DNA from: Rhododendron vialii
Taxonomy: Eukaryota > Streptophyta > Magnoliopsida > Ericales > Ericaceae
Direction: 5' to 3'
NCBI RefSeq assembly: GCF_030253575.1
Contig: NC_080557.1
Location: 4,397,001 to 4,461,000 of the forward strand
Length of the DNA: 64,000 nt
Shown: positions 12,684 through 24,005 of the stretch, in pieces
How positions within the stretch are numbered: position 1 is the first letter of the stretch
How the letters are laid out: the number at the start of each line of letters is the position of its first letter
The notes under the pieces: model-generated
Told to the model about the DNA's origin: nothing
The model's database searches: none
What the model saw: the letters and a program-made list of their open reading frames with translations, nothing else
Program-made: the position numbers and the translations under genes

Positions 12684-15600
12684 ATGTTGTTCACCATCGT
12701 TTCCTTCCTCCTCTTTCTTCCTTCACTAACAAGTTCTTCAGAGGCCCAGACCTGGATCAAAGCAGGTTACTGGTTTTCCGGTGGCCAATCCCCAGTTCCC
12801 GATATAGACTCAACTCTGTTCACTTACTTGACATTTGCTTTTGCATATATCAACAATTCAACTTATGAGCTCTGGATCGCACCCTATGATGAACCTTATA
12901 TGTCCACCTTCACCAACATCGTTCGGCTAAAAAACCCATCAATCACAACACTTCTGTCCATTTGGGCAGGAGATTCAGACTTCTTAACCTTCTTTTCAAT
13001 GGCTACCCAACCCTCTCACAGAACTTCTTTCATTGAATCATCATTACAGAGAGCTAGGCTTTATGGGTTTCACGGCCTGGATCTTTGTTGCGTCAAACCG
13101 GACACAAACACCACCAAGATGGAAAACATGGGAATTCTCTTTGACGATTGGAGAACTGCGATAGATAGGGAATCGAAGAATTCCACCCGATCACCGCTCC
13201 TTTTAACACTGGCCGGTCATTATTTGCCTTCAAAAAACACCGCAAGTTATCCTATGGAGTCGATTCGAAGGAACTTCGATTGGGTACTCATCGTATCGTA
13301 TTTCTATCACTTGCCTACCATGGAAAACTTCACAGGCGCTCATTCTGCTTTGTATGACCTCTCAAGCAATATAAGTACGGATTATGGAATTAAGGAATGG
13401 ATAAGTAGAGGATTACCAGCTAAAAAGATAGTTTTTGGGTTACCATACCATGGGTACGCCTGGACACTTTTGGACCCCTCGGCCAATGAGATTGGATCAC
13501 CTGCAACAGGTCCCGCCGTTACATAAGAAGGGTTGATTTTCTACAAGTTCATCAAGTCATATATGGGATGTGATGGAGAAAAAGTAGGGTATAACTCCAC
13601 TTATGTCACAAATTACTGCATTAATGGTTCGGTTTGGATCGGTTATGATGATGTGGAGGCCATCAGAACTAAGGTTTCCTACGCAAGGGAGAAAGGGCTT
13701 CTGGGTTACAAAGTATGGCATGTCTCCAATGATGACAATTGGGTGCTTTCCAAGGCAGGTAAAACTTTAAAACAACATCATGTAGCCGATCCTAAATGAT
13801 TGGGGCTCAAAGTTCGATTTTGTTTTGTTTGGTTTATCATACTGCAATAAAGGATGAATTTACTTAAAGATATGGAATCAACCATCTCTATGATCAACTT
13901 GCCATATGAATGTTTATCAGTGACCGTTGAATCCGCCCAAGAGCCAATCCATTTATTTTTTGGTAATCGAGGCAGGAATTACATTAAGAAAATCCTGCTT
14001 ACAATCCGTAAATAAGCCTAGGAAGAACCCACTAGGTGCTAGTCACCACCCCTAGCCAACAAGAATTACCATGCCAAACTCACACAGCACCTCCATTCCC
14101 CTTGCTAGCAGTTGTTGGGGTAGGAATTAGTCCGAGTTGTGCGCAAGCTAGCCCGGTACACCTTGCATTACAATAAAGAAAAGGCAGAAAACAAAACAAA
14201 ACAGTAGAAGCAGGTCACTGCTAACAAAACACCTACAGTCTAACGTGACCCAGAGCTGAATGTTGTTCACAATTTGAAATTTTGTTGAATTGACTTGAGT
14301 ATTATGCGCGCAGCTTCTTATTCAAAACTACACCCGGTCCCTAGAGATTGGTGTTCATCTCCGGGTGTGCATCTGCCACTACCAGACACCTTGAGTTATC
14401 AAAAAACTAAACGAAACAAAAAAACTAGAACTAGGGAACACAATTGTTGCCACGAGGATTCTCCCCTAAAGCCTTTTAAGTATTGTTGAAACTAATTTGG
14501 GCAATATATGATCATTTTTTTTTTTTTACATTGGAAGGGATAGGGGTGTTCTGTTTCTCTTGTCTACTGCTATAGTGTCTGGTCACATTTCTCTCTAATG
14601 TACAATTTCATAGCACAAGAAGATGAGAAAGATATGTTCAAAAAAAAAGATGAGAAAGATCCTAGAAACAAGAGACATCTGTTGCTAGTAATCTTGCTTC
14701 CAACCGCAGCCACATTTACCATTGTACTAGTTTCTGCGACGTGGTATCTGCGCAAGAGAGCACACATAAACAAAGGTAAATTCCTTCCAGTTGTGAAAAT
14801 TTTGTTCCTAAATCATTTCCCTTCGCCCTTTTAACATCTTTCTTCGAATTTCCACATGTTCTTTTTATTGGTTACAGGAAGGATGGAAGCCAAAAAAGAA
14901 TCGCAATCTTTATTCAGAACAACTATGGCATCTCCAGGAAAGGCAAATGCTCCTAATTTGCTAGTATTTAGTCTCACTGACCTTGTAGAAGCCACCAACA
15001 ATTTTTCATTTGAAAATAAGCTCGGAGAGGGTGGATACGGACCTGTTTACAAGGTAAAATTATGGGAAAATTTCCGTAGTCGTCCCTTTAGTTTTATGGT
15101 TGTCTTAATTTCGTCCATTTAGTTTCAATTTTCTCAATTTCATCCCTGTAGTTTGTCATCCCTGTAGTTTGTTTAACGTTCCAAATTGGTAAAATTGTTA
15201 ACACCGTTAGTTTCATTAATGGAAAAAATATGATTAAAAAATTAAGTGCTCCAATTTTCAATCCGGTTGAACCGGTACGAAGATCTTATTTTCTGATCAT
15301 TTTATCTTAAATAGTCATAATAGATTTTTGGCTCTAAGGCCTTTCAATAAGCACCCTAAGAGAGCCCTGAAACTAAATAAAGAGTCTTTAGGTGCTCGTT
15401 AAAAGGCCTTAGAGCCAAAAATTCATTACGACGATCTAGGATAAAATGATCAAAAAAATAAGATCTTCACACCGGCCAGTTCAACCGGATTGAAAATTGG
15501 AGCACTTAATTTTTGTAATCATATTTTTTCCGTTAGCTTCATTAACGGTGTTAACAATTTTATCAATTTGGAACGTAAAACAAACTAGAGGGACGAAATT

Positions 15601-16944
15601 GAGACAATTAAAACTAGAGGGACGAAATTGAGACAACCGTAAAACTAGAGGGACGACTACGAAAATTTGCCCTAAATTTATTCGTCTTCGAATAAATCGA
15701 GAAAACAAAACTAAATAACTGGTTGTTTTGCCTTTAGGGTATTTTACGTAATGGACAAGAAATAGCAGTAAAGAGACTCTCAAGCACTTCTACACAAGGA
15801 TTTGAAGAGTTCAAGAATGAAGTCATGCTTACTGCTAAACTGCAGCACGTAAATCTTGTAAGAGTTTTAGGATTTTGCACCGAAAAAGAAGAAAAAATAT
15901 TGATCTACGAATACATGCCGAACAAAAGCCTGGATCATTTTGTCTATGGTTAGCAATCTTTAATGCCTCTAAAATAATCGTGAACCATAATTGAGTATGG
16001 TTTTAACATGAGGTGTCACCTATGTTTTAACTATCCAAATCTCTTTCGTGTAGATCCAATGAGGGGATCACTTTTAGATTGGAAAAAACGAGTTCAAATC
16101 ATTGAAGGGGTTACTCAGGGGCTCTTGTACCTACAAGAGTACTCAAGATTGACAATAATTCATAGGGATTTGAAAGCGAGCAATATTTTGTTAGACAACG
16201 AGATGAAGCCCAAGATCGCAGACTTTGGCATGGCTAGAATTTTTCAGAGAGATGAATTCGAAGCTAACACTGACCGGATTGTTGGAACATTGTAAGTTGC
16301 ATATTTGTTACAATACACACTACCTAATGTGCTCTAGTCTCAAATAGTACTCGTCTAGTTATATCTTTTTGTTCACTTATGCAATATTGCAGTGGTTATG
16401 TACCTCCCGAATATGTAAGACGTGGCACATACTCCACTAAATCAGATGTTTATAGCTTCGGAGTTCTTCTTTTACAAATCATTAGCGGAAAGCGGAATAA
16501 TTGTTTACATGGCCTTCATGAAGACTTAAACTTCCTAGAATATGTAAGTAATTCTGAAAACTATGACATGGATATTGCGAATTTATTTCCTTCCAGTGAA
16601 CTCTAAAGATGGACTACCTTAAAATACTTCAGGCATATGATTTGTGGAAGTGTGGGAAAGGCTTTAAGTTCATGGATCCATCGCTCAACGATACCTATTC
16701 ATCATGCAAATTGATGAGATGCATGCAAGTAGCTTTGCTATGTGTCCAAGAAAATCCAGCTGATAGACCTTCCATGTTGGAACTCTCGTCGATGCTGAAA
16801 AATGAAACTGCCGCGATGAACACTCCCAAAAGACTTGCTTTTTCTTCAAGAAGAGATGAAGATGAAGTTCAAGAGTGTACAATATCTCAACAAGAAATTT
16901 GGTCAGTTGGTGATGTATCCTTTACCCAAACAGTAGCACGATGA
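12684..16944 (+). pseudogene. K2: GH18-TM-kinase gene with one in-frame stop
   Basis: CHRK1-like receptor kinase with all seven exons: 12684-13758, 14614-14775, 14878-15053, 15738-15948, 16054-16291, 16393-16543 and 16633-16944. They sum to 2325 nt in frame with consensus splice sites. The only coding lesion seen is TAA at 13524-13526, where K6 has CAT, cutting the protein at residue 280 inside the GH18 domain. A signal peptide (residues 1-20) is present. The GH18 catalytic motif is HGLDLCCVKP, lacking the Asp and Glu needed for hydrolysis. The kinase is intact ([23 protein letters not shown]). Exon 2 is 27 nt longer than in K6 through a small duplication before the membrane helix. Intron 3 carries a 609-bp palindrome. 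It may be a true pseudogene or express a truncated ectodomain. Confidence 0.85.
15064..15672. mobile_element. 609-bp palindromic element in K2 intron 3
   Basis: Inverted arms of about 300 bp with ends GGGAAAATTTCCGTAGTC and GACTACGAAAATTTGCCC, flanked by a 9-bp duplication with one mismatch (taaaattat 15055-15063, taaatttat 15673-15681). K6 intron 3 is only 69 bp and has the empty site. It begins 10 bp after the splice donor, so a pre-mRNA would carry a long hairpin. Its core resembles the 829-bp element. Confidence 0.85.
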
Positions 16945-17449
16945 AGGTTTATTCACCTCCTTTTTCCGCATGACTAGAGTAGCCCCCGTATCAGTATATT
17001 TGTTCCGTTAAGATTTTGCTTTTGCTGGGACATCTTTGTGAAATTTGAATAAATATGATTACTCATGTTCCCCTGTACATATCGTCTGAAATAGAACTCG
17101 TGTTGCTTCAATTTCCTTTCAAGTTGCATTTTCCCAAAAGCAGGTTGCATAATTAATAAACACCATGCCTACAGAAAATAAGAGAAAAACTCAGTGCTCG
17201 AGCTGCTACATATAGTTCATCAAAGTTTCAAGAACACATGAGCTAGCCACTTGCAATGATTCTTTGACTGGTACAGTAATCTAAGGATCTGCGATTAAAA
17301 TGGTCGAAAGTCCTCACCGTATTCATGGCCATTCATTAATCGAAAACCAACTTTGACAGTTGGATTTGGAAGGCTAAATTCAATTTCTTTTTCTTTTTTC
17401 AGATCACGAAAAAAAAATTTGAGGGCTCAGTTAATCTCATAATAGCCTT
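16945..17449. other. 3' flank of K2 with a relic leader of a lost copy
   Basis: No gene. At about 17199-17262 the sequence matches the leader that precedes the GH18 start codon in K2 and K6 (gctacatatagttca, then a match to ctctagccatct), but no GH18 exon follows. Similar relics follow K4 (about 24090) and K5 (about 30980). Confidence 0.55.
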
Positions 17450-17705
17450 TTGCTGGGCACTTACTGAAGTACTTGAATGAGCTCTAATGGTTGACCTCTC
17501 TTGGAACAAGCTTGCAGGGGGAATATTCCCTCAAGCAACTGATGAATAATCTTAAGCATAATCAATTGATGGAACGAATACCTTGGGGAGAAAGTTTCAC
17601 ATCTTTTCAAATGATTCCTACATTGTTAACTTTGCATTATGTGGACCTCCATTATCATCTAGATGCAAAAACCCTACGGTTCTCCATCCACCGCGATTGA
17701 TGTTC
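17450..17705 (+). pseudogene. Fragment of an LRR receptor-like protein
   Basis: Translation in shifting frames gives LRR and C-cap features of Cf-type receptor-like proteins: DLSWNKLAGGI, then IPWG, then (next frame) FSNDSYIVNFALCGPPL. In that family the final repeats are followed by exactly such a NFALCGPPL cap before the juxtamembrane region. Stops and frameshifts interrupt it, and no membrane helix or other repeats are present. A stray immune-receptor scrap between K2 and the next unit. Confidence 0.7.
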
Positions 17706-17894
17706 TTACAAGAGAATTCATTACTTCCAAGGGTTCGGCCTCGTAGTTAAGGTCTGGGCTCTAGGAGTTTGCTCCTTTTTAGGTTTTATGTCTTTACTCG
17801 GCCTCCTTAGTTGATGGCCCTTGAGATTAGTCGATGTGCGTGGAAGCTAACTATGGCACGAAAAAGTCTATAATGCACACCCTTTAAAATTGTA

Positions 17895-18127
17895 CTCCCT
17901 CCGTCCCAAAATGGATGACAATTTTTGAAACTCGTGTCATTTTTCATCGCTTATATCTTTCAATCTATAATATTTTTCATGAGTTTGAAAACTTTGTGTA
18001 ATAGAACTAATCAAGAACTATCAAACAAGATCCATATTGCATATATTTTGAGATCCATATTGAAGATATAAGTAATTGAAATTGGCACAGATATCAAAAA
18101 TTGACATCCAATTTGGGACGGAGGGAG
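17895..18127. mobile_element. Stowaway MITE (233 bp)
   Basis: Terminal inverted repeats CTCCCTCCGTCCC and GGGACGGAGGGAG flanked by TA at 17893-17894 and 18128-18129, the Stowaway (Tc1/mariner) hallmark. No ORF. Confidence 0.9.
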
Positions 18128-18959
18128 TATATCATTATGCACCTATTAATTATGGTTCATTCATATTTTTTTGAATCGGCGTTCATTCATATTCATAATA
18201 CCTTGATGTGTTTCGTAACTTTTGCTTTAAAACTTGTAACCTTTTAGCAATAGGATTCGTAACATGTTCACTATGATTCATAACATCTTTATGCATCTCG
18301 TAACTTTTTTACTAAAAAATCGTAATTTTCTGCAATAGAATTCGTAATGTTTAGGATTCATAATATTTTCGGTAGATGGCATTTTGGCGTTTCTCATAAC
18401 TTTTATACTGAAAGCTTTGTCTCAAAAAAATAATTGGATTCTATCAAATAATTCCATATTATATTTAAAAAGTATCATAAGCTTAAAAACATATAGTCAA
18501 TTTTTTGAGAGGATAAAAATAATGAAACTGTCACTCATTAGGAGGGAGAAATTTTTATTAGGTTCTTGGGGCAATTTATTGATGTTTAAGGCGTCAAATG
18601 TTTATTATACTAACAAAATTTCTTGGTATTGTAACGATATTTTCCAAACCCCACATACCACAACCGAGGTTAAGTTCTCTCTACCCGAGGTGCCGGTTGT
18701 GGGCCTCACCAGACCATTTTTTTTTTTTTGTTAAATTCTTAACCGTTCATTTTGTAGTGCTCGCAAATTAGTACATCTATGTACAAAATCAGCTTTATCC
18801 GATATCGATAGATATATCAAACATTAATACATAATGGATGTTCATAAATTTTAAAGAAACAATCCATCACCGTTCATTTTACGAACCAAAATTTGATTTT
18901 TAATATACCTATTGATATCTGATAACTTTTTGCGTGAATATACTATTCTGTGAGTAATA
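18128..18959. other. Intergenic DNA shared with 54080-54345
   Basis: No gene. Part (18395-18665) is homologous to 54080-54345. From about 18740 an inverted-repeat fragment resembles the foldback at 52261-52670 (cgttcattttgtag, then tacctattgatatc). Confidence 0.5.
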
Positions 18960-20085
18960 TGCTTGACCGATTCCTTATTCGTAAATTAATGGGTTGCCCC
19001 AAGCGTAGGGCGGAGACCGACGTAGCACAATATCCGGTAAGTCCGGAGTCGAATCCACAGAGACGGTGATGTGTGCTGACTAAAAATTCGGGTTGTTATA
19101 ATTTAAATGGGCTCTTAGGTAGCCACCTTTTGTCGTTTTGATTGAGAGATTAACTAAAACCTAGAAATTGATTGTACTTTTCAGAAAATTAAAAGGAAGG
19201 TACGGTCGTAAGATTCATAGCACTCGCAACCAGTCTGGATTAACCTGCTCCATTCAGTATTCTTAAAACATTCGATTTTAGTGAGGAAAAGACACCCCGA
19301 AAGATGCAAATCCTAATGGTCGCCGTTTACCCATGCGCAGCGGAGAATGAGTTTTGGACCCCCATTCTCCCGTTCACATGGACTCCGACAATGCCCGGAT
19401 TCGTCTACGGAAAGTATTTTACCAATCTAAAATTATCGTTTTCATTATTTGAAAATAGGAGCAGTGCCCAAACTGGCCACGGTGTGCTAATCACCCCGCG
19501 ACCCTACCCATACGACTACTCACTCATCATTAAGCAATAAACAAAAAAAACCCTAAATTGAAACATGTTTCTAATACTGCGAGATGAAAAACAAACAAGA
19601 AATATAAACTAATCAAATACGAGCGAATAACTTTTATTAAAAACAGAAATTAAAAAGAGTTACCGGCATGCGAGTAATTAAACAAAACTTAGAAACTAAA
19701 CAATATTGATGGCAGTCGGCATCCCTTTCTTCGTTTCTGCGTTCGAAACTGTTCCACGGCAGCAGCAGCCTTTCTTTCCTTTTTTTCCCCGGGATCCGTC
19801 CTTTCACCGGTAGGTTAATTGTTTATATAGGGATTGAGAAATTAAATCACACAAAGGCCTTTTGGGCTTTATGAAATAACATATGAACCATTCAATTTTG
19901 AATTATTTTGCATTGAACCCAAACTTCTTTAAAATCCTCTTTTTATTCAAAATCTCGGACAACGGGCTCGAGCAACCTATAAACATAAAAAGCATATAAT
20001 AAAAATCAGTTAACAAAAATAAAGGACTAATAAATGTAGATTGGAGGGCCAAAATATGTATATTTTAGCACTTAGAATTTTTGTT
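18960..20085 (-). mobile_element. Solo LTR of the Athila-like family (B)
   Basis: Begins TGCTTGACC and follows the LTRs of elements A and C closely (ccaagcgtagggcggagacc, then atccggtaag). There is no primer site or gag on either side. The right end near 20085 is slightly rearranged, with short repeats of 'atcagttaac'. Best explained by LTR-LTR recombination. Confidence 0.75.
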
Positions 20086-20349
20086 AACTGATTTTTGTTA
20101 ACTGATTTTGGAGGGCCAAAATCAGTTAACAACCTAGAATTTTTGTTTAAAATGAAAGAACAAACACTCTAAACTACAATGCCAGATTTCCAAATAAATC
20201 ACAAATAATCAAAACTACAGCCACGACAGAAACAGAAGAATTGCAGTATCACAAAGAATATGAGCCAACTTGAAGAATTTTGAAACGGCAGGTGGGCTAC
20301 TTTAGTACCTTTACCTGACTTACTGAGAAGTGACTTTATTATGATTTAG

Positions 20350-20442
20350 ATCCAGATAGATAGGCACTGTTGGATTGGGAGAAACGGTTTCATATCATCG
20401 AAGGCGTGACTCAAGGGCTTCTGTATCTTCAAGAATATTCTG
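20350..20442 (+). pseudogene. K3: exon-5 fragment of an older receptor kinase
   Basis: A single kinase exon scrap in frame with [18 protein letters not shown] and LYLQEYS, preceded by an intact-looking acceptor and a TAG after DPDR. It is more diverged from K2, K4 and K6 than they are from one another, so it stems from an older duplicate. The HRD motif and everything after are missing. The sequence is cut at about 20442 by the insertion that follows. Confidence 0.75.
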
Positions 20443-20456
20443 TATTTTCGAGTATA

Positions 20457-22290
20457 TTAGGGGGTGTACCATACACACCATGATTTTAAATTCTTGGATT
20501 TAAAAGTGAATAATCTGGACCACTCATTTGTTAAATCAATTAGTAAAATGAAAAAACGGCTTAGCAGGTAATAGGTTATTCTCTCTTCCTTGACTCTCTC
20601 TCCCTCTCCCTCTTTTGTATAATACTGTAAATTATATAACATAACCATAATTATTATTACAATACAAAAAATTGGCATTTTTTTACCACAATGTGTCGTA
20701 CCAAAAGTACATTTAGAGTTGTGCATTCAATATACTTGATATAAAACCAATTTCTTTGTTGCAACTGAATGTACGGTTGACTTGCAACCGCGACACAATA
20801 ATGACGATCAAAACTATTGATTTCATTATATTTGTTGATTAAATAATTCACGTAATTTTTTGGCTCGATAGGTTTTAGAAAGCCCTTTCATCGGCACCCG
20901 AATTCAATAGTAAAAGAATTTTTTGTCTAATTAAGAGTCTAATGATAAACGATCAACTTCATTTTTATATCTAGATACATTAAATTTTTTCAATTTTGCA
21001 GTTGTCAGATATCTAATTTTGGTGATAATGTTGAATATCGTATGACTTGATATTCTAACAATTATGATCGATCATTCTAAAAATATACTCGCTAACGACG
21101 TTTAGTTATAGTATGGTATTTTCCCGATTATAACTATCGTTAACTGAATATTCTGATTGAATTTTTTTATATGACACGTTGTGAGTATGAAAACGTTAAT
21201 TTATGGTATTGTCATAACAAATTTGGTTATATTACTGAATTTATGGTTTGGCATTTTGTTGATTATAACTATCGTTAATTGAACATTCCGATTGAATTTT
21301 TTTTTATACGACACGTTGTGGGTATGAAAACGTTAATTTATGGTATTGTTATAACAAATTTGATTATATTACTGAATTTGTGGTATGGTATTTTGCTAAT
21401 TATAACTATCATTAATTGAACATTTCGATTGAATCTTTTTATACGACACGCTGTGGGTATGAAAACGCCAATTTATAGTGTTGTCATTATAAATTTGGTT
21501 ATATTACTGAATTTGTGATTTGGTATTTTGCTAATTATAAGTTTATAACTATCGTTAACTAAACATTCCAATTGAATTTTTTTTATATGACACGTTGTAG
21601 GTATGAAAACGTCAATTTATGGTGTTGTCATAACAAATTTGGTTATATTACTGAATTTGTCGTATTTTGGTCTTGTTACGGAATATTTTAATCAATTTCC
21701 TTTGTTATGACAGTTGTGGGCATGAAAATGCCAAATTATGGTATTGCCATAACAATTATGGTTTGTTATATAATTTGTAGTATTTAAATATGTTTTCTTT
21801 TGATGCGACACGTTGTGGTAAGAAAATGACAATGTTAGGTGTTGTCATAACAAATTTAGTTATTTTACTGAATTTGTGGTATTTTACACAAGTATTTTGT
21901 TTGGGTATAACAATTGTTGATTTTGGTACGACATATTTTGATTTTGTTGCGGAATATCATACATGTCAAATAATTTTTGGTACGACTCATTGTGGTAAGA
22001 TAATGCCAATTTATGGTGTTGTCATAACATTTGTGGGTAGCATTATTTAATTTACGATATTGTACACATATATTTGGTTGGGGTACAAGTATTATGGTTT
22101 ATGGTACGAATAATTATGGTTACATAATAACAATATTTTTTAACTATGGGTAACCTGCTAATAACCTGTTCAACAAGTAAATTTTAAAGTAGATGTCGTA
22201 ACTAGCATAAAAAATATGCATTAGAAAATCAAAAATCGTCATAATGAAAATAAAAAATTGTCATAATTTAGACATACGGTATACCATGTG
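20457..22290. other. Insertion of unknown type between K3 and K4
   Basis: About 1.8 kb of AT-rich DNA bounded by similar words (ggtgtaccatacacaccat left, ggtataccatgtgtaccat right). It contains a degenerate tandem array and, near 20690, one repeat unit in inverse orientation. No transposase-like ORF. It could be a decayed DNA transposon; the class cannot be named. Confidence 0.35.
21100..22065. repeat. Degenerate tandem array, units of about 95-180 bp
   Basis: At least seven diverged units carry 'acacgttgtgg-tatgaaaac' followed by 'tttatggtattgtcataac' and 'tatattactgaatttgtgg'. Anchors lie near 21171, 21304, 21438, 21582, 21704, 21800 and 21978. The first units are spaced 133-144 bp, the later ones irregularly. 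Confidence 0.7.
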
Positions 22291-22331
22291 TACCATAGCT
22301 TTGTCCTTCTCTCTAATGCACAATTTCATAG

Positions 22332-24005
22332 CACAAGAAGATGAGAAAAATCCCGGGAACAAGAGACACTTCTTGTTAATCTTGCTTCCAACCATGGCTA
22401 CAGTTACCCTTGTACTAGTTTATGCGACGTGGTATCTGCGTAAAAGAGCACGCAGAAACAAAGGTAAGTTCTTCCAACCGAGAAAACTTTGTGCATAAAT
22501 CATTTCCCTTCACCCTTTTAACGTTCCACATATTTTTTTCATTGGTTACAGGACGGATGGGCGAAGGAATAGAATCTCAATCTTTCTTCAAAACTACTAT
22601 GGCATCTGCTGGAAACGCAAATGCTCCTAATTTGCTAGTATTTAGACTCACTGACCTTATAGAACCTACCAATAATTTTTCATCTGAAAATAAGCTCGGA
22701 GAGGATGGATACAGACTTGTTTACAAGGTAAAACTATTCGTCTTCACATAAAGTGAGAAACAAAACTAAATACGCGGTGTCTATTTCACCTGCAGGGTGT
22801 ATTACACAGTGGACAAGAAATAGCGGTAAAGAGACTTTCAAAGACTTCTACACAAGGATTTGAAGAGTTCAAGAACGAGGTGATGCTTACTGCTAAACTG
22901 CAGCATGTAAATCTTGTAAGAGTTCTTGAATTTTGCACCGAAAAAGAAGAACCGATGTTGATCTACGAATACATGCCGAACAAAAGCCTGGATCATTACC
23001 TCTATGGTTAGCAATCTTTAATGCTTCTAAAATAACGGTGACCAATAATTGAGTGTGGTTTTAACATGAGGTGTCACCTATGTTTTAACTATCCAAATCT
23101 ATTTCGCGTAGATCCAATCAAGGGATCACTTTTAGATTGGGAAAAACGAATTCAAATCATTGAAGGGGTTACTCAGGGGCTCTTGTACCTCCAAGAGTAC
23201 TCAAGATTGACAATAATTCGCAGGGATTTTGAAAGTGAGCAACATTTTGTTAGATAACGAGATGAAGCCCAAGATCACGGATTTTGGCATGACTAGAATT
23301 TTCCAGAAAGATGAATTCGAAGCTAACACTAGCCTGATTATTGGAACGTAGTAAGTGCCTTGTTTCTTACAATACACACTACCTAATGTGCTCTAGTCCA
23401 AATGTTACCCATCTAGTTTTCTCTTCTTCTTTTTTACTTACGCAATATTGCAGTGGTTATCTACCTCCCGAATATGTAAAACGGTGCATATACTCCACCA
23501 AATCAGATGTTTATAGCTTCGGAGTTCTTCTTTTAGAAATCATTAGCAGAAAGCAGAATAGTTATTTACATGGCCTTCATGAAGACTTAAATCTCCTAGA
23601 ATATGTAAGTGATTCTGAAAACTGTGACATGGATATTGCGAATTGATTTTCTTCCAGTGAACTCTAAAGATGGACTACCTTCAAATACTTAAGGCATATG
23701 ATTTGTGGAAGTGTGGCAAAGGCATGGAGTTCGTGGATCCATCGCTCGACGATACATATTCATCATGCAAATTGATGAGATGCATGGAAATAGCTTTGCT
23801 CTGTGTCCAAGAAAATCCAGCCAATAGACCCTCTATGTTGAAACTCTCGTCGATGCTGAAAAACGAAATTGCGGCCATGAACACTCCCAAAAGACCTGCT
23901 TTTTCTACAAGAAGAGATGAAAATGAAGTTCAAGAGTCTACAATATCTCAACAAGAAATTTGGTCAGTTGGTGATGTATCCTTTTCCCAAATAGTAGCAC
24001 GATGA
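22332..24005 (+). pseudogene. K4: ectodomain-less, frameshifted receptor kinase
   Basis: Membrane and kinase exons of the family with no GH18 exon upstream: 22332-22463 (membrane helix), 22552-22727, 22796-23006, 23112-23350, 23454-23604 and 23694-24005. Splice sites are well kept, but exon 5 has one extra T near 23228 that shifts the frame just after the catalytic loop. The loop itself reads RRD instead of HRD, and the glycine loop is changed from GEGGYG to GEDGYR. The lysine (IAVKRL) and the C-terminal exon are intact. Non-functional as a kinase. Loss of the GH18 exon coincides with the insertion at 20457-22290. Confidence 0.88.

Noticed and set aside
18384..18734. 116-codon open frame after K2
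   Set aside because: The homologous segment at 54080-54345 does not keep the frame open, and the composition is AT-rich intergenic.
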